NCBI RefSeq assembly: GCF_020085105.1
Contig: NC_058046.1
Coordinates: forward strand, 5,742,675 to 5,806,674
Direction: 5' to 3'
Length of the DNA stretch: 64,000 nt
Source: Siniperca chuatsi
Taxonomy: Eukaryota > Chordata > Actinopteri > Centrarchiformes > Sinipercidae
Below, one piece after another: positions 20,393 to 32,469 of the stretch. Each line of letters opens with the position of its first letter. The stretch's first letter is position 1. A program made the position numbers and the translations under genes. The notes beneath the pieces are model-generated. The model did not search any database, had not been told where the DNA came from, and was given only the letters and a program-made list of their open reading frames with translations.

Positions 20393-22660
20393 TAAACTCT
20401 CTCAAAAGAAAGTGAAATATGTTATTTAAGATGAGAGCAATAAACACCGAAAATCTCATCAACATCAATGCAACTTTATTTCAACCATCAGTCATGCTTT
20501 TGGGGGCTTAGCCCTTTAAATCAGATCCAATCAGACATCATTCAATGATGTTTCAGCAATAAAGCCGAAAAATACAAGAGATTAAAACAAAAATGTAGCG
20601 AGGTTTGAAGGAGCTACCGGCCGCTGCATCTACAGCCACAGCTGTTGCCATAGCAACAACAATTTTACATGCATAGCCTACTGTTATTTGTGTCAGCCAC
20701 CCGTCACTCACACATACTGCAATCAGGAATGGTATCCTGGTCAGTTTGGCCTCTGTGAAAAAGCAAGCCCATTGAGAGGAGTACCAGTGAAGAATTCAGA
20801 GGTGATCCTAACAAAGATCAGGTTCCCACTCTTTTTTTTAGAGGGTGGGGTAAGGGTGGGAAGTAGACGGGAGGCACCTGAAACAGTGTTGTACCCACCT
20901 CTTCAATATGAATGACTTTTCTTGTCAGGTCTGAATGTGGGATTAAATCTTTTGAGCACACCCACTTTGTAGAAGCTGAATGTGACATAAAGGCTGCTAT
21001 TGTGTGACAGCGGCTCTCCCCCAGGGCCCTCACAGCTCCCTGGCCTTCCCAGCCACCTCACACACTCTCTCAACCCTGAACCGGCAATTAGACGGTCAAA
21101 TCAAAACCCTGGCACTCAGGACTAATTGTTTCTAACAGGCCTTTATAAAGGGCCATGTTGTTTCCCATTCATGGCAGCTTCCCTGCCTCCTTGTGTGTCA
21201 GATAGGGGAAGGCATCGTTCCAGCCGGGAGATAAGCCACAGGCTTTTTTCTTAATGTCCCAGAGTAGACTTAATTTTCACCTTCCTTTCACGGTTCAGGT
21301 GCACTTGTGTATTAAGGAGGTCAGCATTTGCAGTGGGTGGGTTGGCCTGACAGATACAGTACCCCACAGGATGTCATTCATCGGCGGCTTCCGGAATGTG
21401 TTAAAAAGGGTGTGTATGTATGTGTGGGGATTTCACCATTTTGTGTCAAGACATGAAATGCCTGACTTGTCTAAACACAGTGTGCCTGTAAGGATGGAGT
21501 GGCAACATTCACTTTGTTTTTGTTCTTGCAAGTATCATGGTCTTCTGGTCTAGGGCTAGACTGATACAATGTTATCAACTGCCAATATTATGGAGATTTC
21601 ACCATGATATAAAATTATGTTATTTGGTCATTTCATTTAGTTGGATAATCATTTTGTAATTTTTTTTTTCTTAAAGGCAATGTAAAATTTCCATTCATTC
21701 CAATATGTAAATGTCTTCAGGAAAGTTTACACTACAATTTTCTTTCCAAATAAAAAAAAATTGTAAATAGATTTCAGATATTTTTGGAATTATGTTTAAG
21801 TTAAAGCTGCATTAGGTGGTTGCTCATCACTCCTGTGTCAGAGTGGGAGGAATGATGCATTACGAACACATTAGTCACTGTTCAGGATTGGTGTGTGTGT
21901 GTGTGTGAACACATCAGCCTGCAGATTTGCCTGCAGAGTTCATACATGATGTGGTGTCAGAACAGTTAAGTGTTGGTGTGAATGTGAGCACTTATCCATC
22001 ACAATGGAATTGGAAATCTGTTTATACTTTGTGTAGTTTATATGCATGTGGTGTATCATATGTAATAATTATTCCAGGGCAAGCCACCTCTCTTGAGATT
22101 AAGACCACCTTTTTCTAATATAAAAAAAATATATTGTGAAATAAAACATCTGCAATGCAATTTCCCAGGGGGAAACCCTGTATTCACACAGTAAAATACT
22201 ATAGCTAGCAATAACCCCCCTCCCCACACACACACACACACACATGCACCCTGCTGTGGACCCCTGTGTCTACTGCTCAGCCTGTCAACCTGAGAAAGAG
22301 AAGGAGGGAGAGGGGGCTGGAGTGCTGAAGTGAGGTATAGGCAGACATTTTCTTAGGAATGCTGAGAGCCATCAGAAGTAACATGTAACCGTATCCACTG
22401 TCAGATCTCAGGCTTTATCTCTGCTCTGCTGTTGACTGCTCCCCTCCATCTGCTGATGCCTCCTGTCTGAACCTGAGAACCTTGCTGGAAGCTGATGCCC
22501 CCGCCTGCATCCCTGCAGGAACAAATTTAATCAGGACATTTAGATGAATAAACATTTGCAAGACCCCCCCGTGGTTTCATTACAATTGACTGCACCAGCA
22601 GCTCTTACAGGTCTGGGGATATTGTAGGGTATTTTAGAGGCTTCCAGGGGGTCCCGCTAA
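20393..22660. other. Intergenic DNA, nothing convincing
   Basis: Part of the long entpd2-fgf17 divergent spacer. Short GT and CA runs occur at 21891-21908 and 22225-22244. No splice-supported coding block and no clear repeat family were seen. Distal regulatory elements for the neighbouring genes could lie here but cannot be recognised without comparison. Confidence 0.45.
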
Positions 22661-22669
22661 GAACAGAAA

Positions 22670-23485
22670 TATTTCTAAACTATTTTTTATTTTCTATATC
22701 AATTAATATGTCAATTATCTCCCTGATTAATCAATTAATTGTTTGATCTAAAAAATATCAGATAAAAATTGGTCTTTAATACATCAAAAAATGATACAAA
22801 ATAAATGCCCATCACAATTTGCCAGAGCCCAAAGTGACGTCTTAAAAGTATTTTTTCCGCCCGACTAACAGCCCAAAACCCAATGATATTCAATTTACGA
22901 TGATATAAAACACATAAAAACAGAAAATCCCCACATTTGAGAAGCTGGAATCAGAGAATGGCATTTTTGGCCATGCCAGCTGCATGGCTGTAGTGATGGC
23001 AATGTGGGTCAGTTGGGCGACCACTTTGGTCCAGACTGAAATATCTCAACATCTGTTGGATGGATTGTCATGAAATTCTGTACAGACATTTGTGCTTCCC
23101 AGAGAATGTATGGGATCATCAGGTCAAAATTTCATTGTGTCCAACACTTTTACAATCAAATACTAAAACCAATTCCATTCCCATCAGCCTCAGATGTACT
23201 TTGTGTTTAGTGCAAATTAGTAAATGTTAGCATGCTAATACGCCACACAAAGATGGTGAACATGGTAAACTATATACCTGCTAAACATCAGCATGCTAAC
23301 ATTATCATTGTGAGCATGTTGCCATGCTAGCATTGGCATTAAGCTAAAAGTGCCACTGTGCCTAAGTACAGCCTCACAGACTGTAGACTCTTAGTTTTGT
23401 TGCTTAATTAATTGTTTTGACACTTAATTGATTCATTGTTGATTAATTTTCTGTCAATGGACTAATTGTTTCAGCACTAACAATC
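22670..23485 (+). mobile_element. Nested repeats: family C MITE interrupted by family B
   Basis: Outer element: 22670-22980 (TTAATCAATTAATTGTTTGA; CAAAGTGACGTCTTAAAAGT) resuming at about 23390-23482 (TTAATTTTCTGTCAATGGAC; AATTGTTTCAGCACTAA). This matches a common fish MITE whose ends read like 'gctgcaactaacgattatttt'. Inner element: about 22985-23385 (TATCTCAACATCTGTTGGAT; GCATGCTAACATTATCATTG; GCCTAAGTACAGCCTCACAG) is family B. Family B also appears at about 6010-6310 (minus) and, truncated, at 43860-43990. Confidence 0.65.
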
Positions 23486-25325
23486 GAAAATCAAACCATT
23501 TGGGAAATCCTGCTGCATAACCGGTTCTTGTAATTTTTCCATCCAACAATTAGAGGACTAAACATGAAACAATTTGACATTTTGATTTCATGTTCTTTTC
23601 TGACACAGGATGTCACCTTAAATGACCTCTTTTCTCTTGCCAGATATATGGTACTTAACCCTCCCCTAGTTGGTGACATGTTTACCATGAAAATCAGCTT
23701 TACTCAATTATGATGTGGGTAAAAAGCAATTATTCGCTGCATAATAGTGTGCTAACGCCTGTTTGAAGCTTCACTGCCATCACCCTATTAGTTCATGCAC
23801 TTGTGACCCAACTGAGTGGGCTAATGGCATTACTGCAAATGTCTTTGACCCCCACCAGTGTTTGTTTTCTACTTAACCAAACAACATAAAACACTGTTAT
23901 CAGAGCATTGTCATATAGAGGCCACTTGACCACCAGCAACTCATGAAGTAAGATCCAACCTTCTGAGAGCACTAATGCTGTCCTGATAGGGCCTAATGGA
24001 GACAATTCAGGGATGATGTGGGAGGGCAGCTTACACACTAACTATCAATGCTGGTGTGTTAAAGCCACTTCTGTGCTTGCAGCCACAATGATGAGTGCTT
24101 TAGCGACTTGCTCGAGGCTTGATGCTGGGGCTTCGCAGGTGAGCAGAAACAAGAGACACACTTGTGGTTTTTAAGTGTTTAAGTGCTGTCTTTGAAAGTG
24201 TTATCCTACTCCGTCAATGACAACCTGACAACCCCCCCCCCCAAAAAAAATCAGGCGTTGTGGCGATTAGCCAAAGGATTGTGTGGCAGTGTGTGAGGGT
24301 GTGGGTGTGTGGGTGTGGGTGTGTTTAGTTGTGCTTTAGAATGTAACCGCTGTGAAACAATCAGAAAATAATGTTTTATTTTGCTGATTCACCGGCTTTC
24401 TTGCTACCGGCGCTCCCTCTCCTCATTCACTCTCCACGTCGCTCGACCACCACTGTCTCTCTGTCTCTCTCTCTCAAAAATGAACACAAACCAAAGGAAG
24501 CTTCTTGGTATTATTATTTTTCAGAATAGACTGCAAGACAGACACTGACGTTGAAGCTGGATACACGAAATAAACCAAGCGAGGACACAACTGGGGAAGT
24601 ATCATAGTTTGGTCCATGAACTCTGCCTGGATAGCGCCTGGTTTCAGTGATATTTCAGGCTGACTACAGAGCAGTTAGACTGGTCTGGTTGTGTTTCTCC
24701 AAAAGTTGATTCTGTTTCAACTTTTCCGCCGCAGGTCGCTATGTTTTTTTCGGCAGCCTAAACCGACTTCCCCACTCAGGTGAGGTGAGATGCTAGGAGA
24801 GATTGACAGGACTTGATGGCAGCCCTCGTGGAGGTCACAGCCAGGTCAGAGGGCAGCGTTGTGTTCATCCACAACACTTGACTCAGTCACTGAGAAACAA
24901 CGGTATTACTTTGTAAGATAGTTCTTCATACCATATTGTAAAAAATATGTGTGAAACACAATGAAACATCATCTTGCAATGCACTAATACATTCAAGCGC
25001 ACATTCCTAGTAGATTACTTTGTGATGTGAATGCTGAAATCTATCGCTTTGTGATCATCAAGACAAAAGATAAAATGATTGTCACTGTGATAACTTTCCA
25101 GAGTTGTAAAATCAGTCCTCTTGTACTAGAAAGCACTGTGCAGTGTTTTGGTATCTGAATAGCCTTCAAACTCATGGATCTGTTACTCAAATGGTCCTTC
25201 TTGGATTGTATTTCATCATCTCACCGGTACACCCCCCACCAAGATGCTATGACTGAATCTCAGAGGCTGGACTTAAGTCACATTGTAAAATTCTAAAGTA
25301 GCTTATCGTACAAAGATTTTCACAT
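23486..25325. other. Intergenic DNA; possible non-coding exon near 24.4-24.8 kb
   Basis: Mostly unassigned. Around 24400-24780 the composition is more GC-rich and ends CCCCACTCAG followed by GTGAGGTGAG, which looks like a splice donor after an untranslated exon. No coding block follows and no gene could be named. Homopolymer C/A runs are at 24231-24250 and GTGTGGGTGTG-type runs at 24296-24325. Confidence 0.25.
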
Positions 25326-27760
25326 TATTCAATTCAATTCAATTTTATTTATATAGCGCCAATTCATAACAGAAGTTATCTCATCTCATCTCATTAAACA
25401 GTTTCTTCTGCATCATGTCCCACTAACATTCTGTAACTGTTGTCATACCTAAATGACAAAATAGCCGTTTTTGCCTTTCAAAACAACTCAAATGAACATT
25501 ATAAAATGATTCATTTTTAAAATCTCCCATTTCTGCGGTTGAGGTTTGGTTAAGTTAAGGCAACTAAAATTACTTGGCTTAGGTTAAGGAAAGATTGTGG
25601 TCATTGTTAAAAGAAACTAACTTTTGGAAGAAAATGGAATGCAAACAGCAATCTCCAGTGTCTAAGAGAGATGCTTCGTATGCCCAACCATCCAACATCA
25701 CGCTACATCCATCTTTATTTCTGAGAAAGGACAGTCTTTATTTGTATAACCACACAAGGTTGCTTGTCAGGAAAACATAAACATAGGTCATTTTAAGCAT
25801 TCAAAAAAATTACCAATGCTGATGTTTTCTGGTGAGGACAGACTCGAAACTGTAGATTATGGAGGCAAAAATCATTTTCTTGAAACGTTAGCCTCATATT
25901 TATAAAGACAGTAAAAGTGTTTGGTGTTTGTTTTAGCAAATAAGCAGGATAAGGGCTGATAACAGTCCTTGCTAACAGGTAATAATCATTCTGACCATTT
26001 AAGTTAACGTGAAATTTAATCTTTGTAGTTTCCAGTAAATTTCATGTCAACTCTGTCCTAGAAGTAAATAGTGTCAAATGCTGGATATAGGCCCAAAGTG
26101 ACTTGTGAATTCTCAAAAATATTTGAATGTGATAATGATGTACTGATGCATATAGGCTAATCATAGCACCTTTAATGATATCCTTTAGCTCCCCATACTG
26201 TCTCCTCGCTGACGATGTAGTTAGCATTTTCACTGTCTTTCATCAGCCACCACATTGGTGGCTTTAGTTAACAACAGAGGACCAGTAACTCTCCGTTCCC
26301 TCCACAGCAACTGAGTCAAGGAAGCGGACCTGAAATCAATGGCTAGTGTGGGTGTCGCTGTTGCCAGCCACCAAGTTGTGGGACAACACTTGTCTTGCCG
26401 TCTGTGGGCCATTGTGTGGTGGGGGTGAGCCATGGAGGGTGACAGAAAATAGAAAATAAAAAATTCCTGTGTTAAGTGCAGTCGTTGTTGATCAGGTGTG
26501 AACTGCAGAGCAGAGGGTGGAGGGAGCAGACAGCTGCTGCAGCCCCACATCAAGCCCTTCCACTACAGCACACCAGCTGGGACTGGGGCCCAGCGCTCAC
26601 AACTGTGGGCCCCAGCCCTTACCGGACACTGACCAAATTTGTTTTTAATGAGTGCAATAAATAAATATTTTCTTAAAGTGTACACCTCCAGTATATATTC
26701 TAAAGACCAGCTAATGCACACACAATGTACATACTGTATGCTAATAGAAAATATATACTGTAAATCACACATTTTCATGAAGTACTTTTGAGGATTACAT
26801 ATGCATACATTCAGTAATTTTTTTCTTAAATAATTACATTTATATTCCATTTTTTATGTTCTATTTCTATTTATTGCTGCAACAGTGCTGTTGCACAGAG
26901 ATTATTACTTATAACTATGGAAAAGGTGCAAAAATTCTTCACATGAATAAATACAATATTTGTGCTTCTGTGTAGGCAAACACTAAGTTACACACATGTG
27001 CAGAGAGGAATATTCATAAAGGCAATTGTGAGCATCATAAACAATATGGGATATCTTTCCTTTAAAACCATTGATGGAGACAAGAAATACTAATGTCAAA
27101 GAAGCTTTGAAACTTAGGAGGCTTTTGTATTCAGAGAGTGTAGAACCAAAAAACACCTTCACCAAATTTAGACTTATACAAATTCATCCAGTAATGTGGT
27201 ATATGAAATGAACCCTGGCACAAAACAAATTCATGCATTTCTGTCAACGGATGTAGGATGTCTAACGCTGGTATAAAGTTTGATATAACCTTGCAGAAGC
27301 AGCCAGAAAAGATGACTGACAGTATGTAAATCTGCACACCGCGGCGGAATATTTGGCACTTCACCCCATGCCAGGCTAGAATAAATCTGCAAAATCACAA
27401 ACAATCATTGAAAAAAACAAGAGGAATACATTTTATTTTTAATCAGATGCACACTTCATAACAACAATGTTAAGTGTTGGCTTCAGGTTGGTGTCTCTAT
27501 TTCTCACTCTGCTGACAATGATTGTTATGCATTTATTTTGGAAATCAATTTCTATTAGGGTTGAACAATGTAAGCATGGGGCTGACATTAGTGGCTGATT
27601 TTAAATGAGATATGGTCCAGTCATCATTTATATATTTGTTGTATAATTGAGCAAAATTAAACTTTGAAAAGACCTCAACCTAAATTGAATGTATTGATAC
27701 ATTTTTATCAGATTATTTCTATTATTTTTGCAATTTGTATTAGTATTATTATTAGTGAGA
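25326..27760. other. Intergenic DNA with a truncated family A copy
   Basis: Bases 25326-25390 are a short family A start (TTCAATTCAATTTTATTTAT; CCAATTCATAACAGAAGTTA). The remainder is AT-rich and unassigned; its open frames have no splice or family support. Confidence 0.5.
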
Positions 27761-27779
27761 CGAAGAATAAAAGCAGGAC

Positions 27780-28012
27780 TTCCACTGATGACAGGATTGG
27801 CAATTTTGATCCCCAGCTCCTCCTGTCCACACGTTGAAGTGTCCTTGGGAAAAACACTGAACCCCAAATTGCTCCCGTTGGTCAAGCTAGCACCTTGCAT
27901 GATAGCTCTGTCCTTAGTGTGAGAGTGTGTGTGTGAATGGGTTAATGAGAGGCAAATTGTACAGCACTTTGGATAAAAGCACTATATAAATACATCCATT
28001 ACCATTTGTAAT
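27780..28012 (+). repeat. SINE/LINE-tail type repeat
   Basis: TTGATCCCCAGCTCCTCCTG, GTGTCCTTGGGAAAAACACT, TTGGATAAAAGCACTATATA and CCATTACCATTTG are a familiar teleost dispersed sequence. It resembles the opposite orientation of the repeat at 15636-15890. It is non-coding and lies just 5' of the LINE at 28.1 kb. Confidence 0.6.
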
Positions 28013-28179
28013 CTTTTATAACATTTAAAATGTATGTTTGGTGCCCTTTTTGTGATAGTTTAAGGTTTTTCATTTCCTCTTTTATTTTGTAGTATTCTCC
28101 TTCGCTTGTGTGTCTTGTGGTTTTATTCCTGGCTTTGGTGTTGTACCTGGTTTCTGTGCCCAGTTCCCTGTCCCTGTTT

Positions 28180-29565
28180 TGTGGAAGACATCTTGCCTCG
28201 TTCCTGTGCCGAAGACGCCGCGTCCCAGTGGCTCCAAGGACTACAGACCGGTGGCACTGGAACAGCTGTGGCCCATGGTCAGACCCCTCCTGGACCCCGT
28301 TCAGTTTGCCTACCAGCCCCGACTGGGAGTTGAGGACGCCATCATCTTTCTGCTTAATCGCATCCACACCTGCTGTCAACACCATCCGGCCTGCCCTGCT
28401 GGGTGAGAAGCTGGCAGCAATGCAGGTGGATGCCCCCCTTGTGTCCTGGATTATGGACCACCTGACTGGCAGACCACAGCACGTGCACCTGCAGCACTGT
28501 GTCGGACAGCGTGGTCAGCAACACTGGGGCCCCTCAGGGTACTGTCCTCTCTTCCGTCCTCTTCACCATCTACACCACGGACTTCAACTAGCACACAGAG
28601 TCCTGCCACCTTCAGAAGTTTTCTGATGACTCTGCTGTGGTGGGATGTATCAGCGGTGGTGATGAGACTGAGTACAGGGCTGTGGTGGGTAACTTTGTTT
28701 CATGGTGTGAGCAGAACCATCTGCAGCTCAATGCAACAAAGTCTAAGGAGCCGATTGTGGATCTACAAAGGGCCAAGGCACCAGTGACCCCGGTTTCCAT
28801 CCAGGGGGTCAGTGTGGACATTGTGGAGGACTACAAGTACCTGGGAGTACACTTAGATAACAAACTGGACTGGACAAAGAACACTCAAGCTGTTTACAGG
28901 AAGGGCCAGAGCTGCCGCCTCTATTTTCTGAGGAGGCTGAGGTCCTTCAACATCTGCCGGACAATGCTGAAGATGTTTTGAGTCTGTGTGGGGGGGGCTT
29001 GACTCTCTGGCGGTGGTGTCAGAGAGGAGGATGCTGGCCAAACTACATGCCATCTTGGACAGTGTCTCCCACCCGCTCCATGACGTGCAGGTCAAGCAAA
29101 GGAGCACCTTCAGCAGAAGACTCATCCCACCAAAAAGCACCACAGGGCGCCACACTGCCATACTTGAATAATTGTACAATATTCTGTGTACTACTCCTGT
29201 GCAATATTTAGTTTTCCCATGTTTTTCCTATTTATTGATATTATATACCTCCATTACTGCTGTACAATATCTTAATAATCTCAATAAGCTACACTTAACT
29301 CGACAGTACATGCACCACTACTTATTACTTTTATTATTACATTGTATTATTAGACTTATCATAATAATCATCAACCGGTAAACCCACTTGGTACTTCACT
29401 TATTTTATCTTATACTTATACCCACCTGGTAATTTATTTTCTGACTTTTTTAAGTGTTTTTATATTATTATTATTTTTTGCTAGTACTTTCTCCTGTGTG
29501 CACTGACGTAAAGGCGAGCTGCTGTAATAGTTTCCCTTCGGGGATCAAAGTATTTGATTCTGACT
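28180..29565 (+). mobile_element. L2/Rex1-type LINE relic: reverse transcriptase and 3' tail
   Basis: Three plus-strand frames together give RT motifs in order: GSKDYRPVAL (about 28230), VQFAYQPRLGVEDAI (28300), NTIRPALLGEKL (28384), GAPQGTV (28527), KFSDDSAVVG with the catalytic DD pair (28616), YLGVHLDNKLDW (28840) and LYFLRRLRSFNICRTML (28920). The segment between RIHT and NTIRP, which should carry the first catalytic Asp motif (FDFSSAF-like), is deleted at about 28370-28384. Frameshifts and stops show that it is inactive. The 3' end is GGGATCAAAGTATTTGATTC, as in the other LINE tails of this window. The clade is inferred from these motifs. Confidence 0.88.
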
Positions 29566-29760
29566 CCCTAGCAAACAGTTTGCCACCTTGGACACCTTGA
29601 TTTATTGAACTGTCTCCTACCGGTCTGTCTGCCCGTACCTGCCTGCATACCAGTTCACCTCAATAAATACTGTAGCCATCCGGCTACTTCACCCTGATAC
29701 CGCTTCCTGGTCATCTGCTTTTGGGTCCACATACCACTACACAGCACTACATACAACACT
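29566..29760 (+). repeat. 3' part of an older element split by the LINE
   Basis: CACCTCAATAAATACTGTAG, CATCTGCTTTTGGGTCCACA and the matching style upstream of the LINE (28095-28180, TTGTGGTTTTATTCCTGGCT) suggest that the LINE inserted into another retroelement. A similar 'tctgcttttggatcc' terminus is at 17345-17360. Confidence 0.45.
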
Positions 29761-32455
29761 TTTATGTCTCACTCTACATAGGATTATCATTACTGTTGTT
29801 GCTGTTGTCTACTCCTATAGGGTAAAGAGAACTTTCCTCCTGGCTTCAGTTGTACATACTGCCCTTCTTATTTCCAAAGGATTTAATTCCTTTGGGGTCT
29901 GAGACATGTTTTGACTGCAAGGCCCAGTGACATATGTCTATAGTCTTGCTGTCAACTGATGACAGAATAAATCTTGAAAATTGCCATCAATGAGTCCTTG
30001 AAATCCAAAACTAGTCAAATATAATGGCCTGATGTGTCCTCTGGGAGCAAGAGGTCACATGTTTTTCCATCCATAACTAATTTCTAATGAATGGCCAGTT
30101 TCCTAACACTAGTGTTCAGAGGTCAAATTGTTTGCATGCTTTTTTTTTTTTCTCTTGCCACAGATTCTCAAAAGCACTGTTTGGCCAAATCAGGTGTTTA
30201 AATATTTGTACTTTAGACTGTTTGTCTTAATGCTTCCGTGTTATGCAGCAAATAATGAGTGCCATAATAAATTAGGACATATTATGAATTTAATGACAGG
30301 GTAAGGCATCCAAATGTACAAACACCTTTTTATAATATTGCATTCCCAAGTTATTACATTATGAAATATGTTCAAAATGAACTTCATTCAAAGTTTATTG
30401 TAGGAAAGCTGTTTTACCGGGAAAAACAGTTTAAGAAATTCTTTCCTTCATGTATTGGATTATTTTGGGAAATATGCTTGTTTACATTCTTCCTCAGACT
30501 TAAATGAGAGGATCTATATCAATTTCACTCATGTGCATTCAGTAGAGAGATTGGTCCAGGAAGTGTTTAACCTAACAGCTAGCCTCCTACAAAAGAGGAA
30601 AAATACATCTAAGAGTTTCATAATTGTATAACTCACATGTTGTAGTTTATCTAAAGAAGCTAGCTACCAGTACATCCTCAAATCACCTAGATTTGGTCAG
30701 GGGTTGTGCAAAGCTATAACTTCACGATGAGTTCTTCTTCGGTGCTTTTTGCAGTCACTGCGCCCGGCTTCTGATGGTCAAGAAATGGCTCCAATACATA
30801 AGCTAAATAGTTACTGACATTAAAAGCAGTGAATAAAGTGAACTAAAGGAAGGCTTTTCTTTAGGTATAGGGCCTTTAAATATCTGATAATGTATGATAA
30901 GAGAAATAGTTTATTGTATTCTGCAAACAACTAAGAGAGTACATGTGCACATACCAGTACAATCAATTAACAGTTAACAATGAATTTCTCAGGAGCTTTG
31001 GTTACGACTTCAAAGACGTAGCATCTGTGTCACTACCATTTACAACAATGTCTGTCTTCAGAAAGTGATCTGGCTTTGGTGTGACCTTGCATCTAACCCT
31101 GTTAGATATGCGCCTTCATTGCTCAGTGACATTTTGCTCCTTAAAAATAACACAGATGCTGGGCCCTGTCTGAATCTGTAGCCTCGGCGTAGCTGGACGG
31201 CCGTCTATTTTCATTACCAACACCCCTCGTAACTCTCCCACACCAGACCCTCCCTCTCTCTTAGTATCCGTGGATCTGAGAAGGGCAGTTGTGTGAGTCA
31301 CTTTATTAGTTTTGAAGTCTTGGCCTGTAGATGAAGCAGTCAGAGCCTGTCAGCAACTGGCGAGTGTTAATCATGGATCAGAAACTTGGGTTTCACCTGT
31401 CGGACATTGCAGCGCTCAGGGACTCAGGGGGATTTGCACAGTCTGGTCACCCTGACAATGTTGTCTGTCACCCATTTGCTCTTACATATCTTCTTTAGTT
31501 ATTTACACACATCAGTCCGACCAGCGAAGTCACGTTTTTAGACATCATTACACATTTTCACACTTCTGCAGATTTATGATTTTGAAGATTGGTTGTGTCT
31601 TTCATCATATAATACAACTTTATCACATGATTATTACATTAGGATTGCTGGTATGTGTGTTTGTGTGTGTGTGTGTTCAAAGGCTTTGCAGGGCAGCACT
31701 CATTATAGATAAAGGGGGTGGGGAAACTAGTTCAAATTTATTGCCTGCGTCAGCTGTGTCAAATTTGGCGAGCTCAAATGGTCAGCTTGCAAATGGCAGG
31801 GCGATACCTAAGGGTCAGCAGCCTTTGTAATAAGCACAGAGTTGTACATTTTAGCAGCCCCACTGCTGCTGAGGAGGGGCAGGCTGCTCGTCCAAGTGAA
31901 TCCTCCAGTCTTTTTTTTTTTCTTTTTTACTTTTCTTTTGAACATTCATAAAGGGGACCACCCACTTTCTGAACCCTTGCCTCTATTTTTGCAGGGTCAG
32001 AAAGAGTAGCCAGTTGCTCTTTATGGCTGAGATTTTTACGATGTGGTCAGAGCTGTTTGGAGACCACCAGTTCTCCTTTCACTTGTCACTGGAGCTACAG
32101 TAGCACAGAGGAAGGCCTGAGCTATATGGGAAATGGGTTTCACTGTTTTCAAGTCTTGGAAAACTTGGCGCTGCTCAAAAGTCTGTAAAGCAGTTTTTCC
32201 TCCCTGTATTAACAAGACTGAAAAAATGTATTTATATCCCTCATGTAATTTAATTTAATAAACAGACATATTTATTGAAGCCTCTTTGTGTGTATTTGCA
32301 TTGTGGTTAAAGCTAATGTGTATGTGCTGTAAAAACAATGTAAAAGGCCAGATGTGAATTATGTTGAAGTTGAGTTCAATAATGTTTGTTGTACTTATTG
32401 TAAAGGGTTGTTTATGTAAATTCTAATATGATGGACAGCTTAACAGGAGAAAAAA
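29761..32455. other. Intergenic DNA, one diverged repeat
   Basis: A diverged copy of the repeat at 8350-8660 lies at 30440-30620 (GGGAAATATGCTTGTTTACA; CCTAACAGCTAGCCTCC). A short GT run is at 31652-31674. No gene-like block is supported. Confidence 0.5.
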
Positions 32456-32469
32456 AATCTGACCATATG

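Noticed and set aside
22225..22244. CA-rich arrays as CRISPR-like or regulatory repeats
   Set aside because: They are simple dinucleotide microsatellites in a vertebrate genome.
28108..28626. A 172-residue open frame as a host gene
   Set aside because: It is a frame overlapping the LINE RT; the neighbouring frame carries the recognisable RT motifs.
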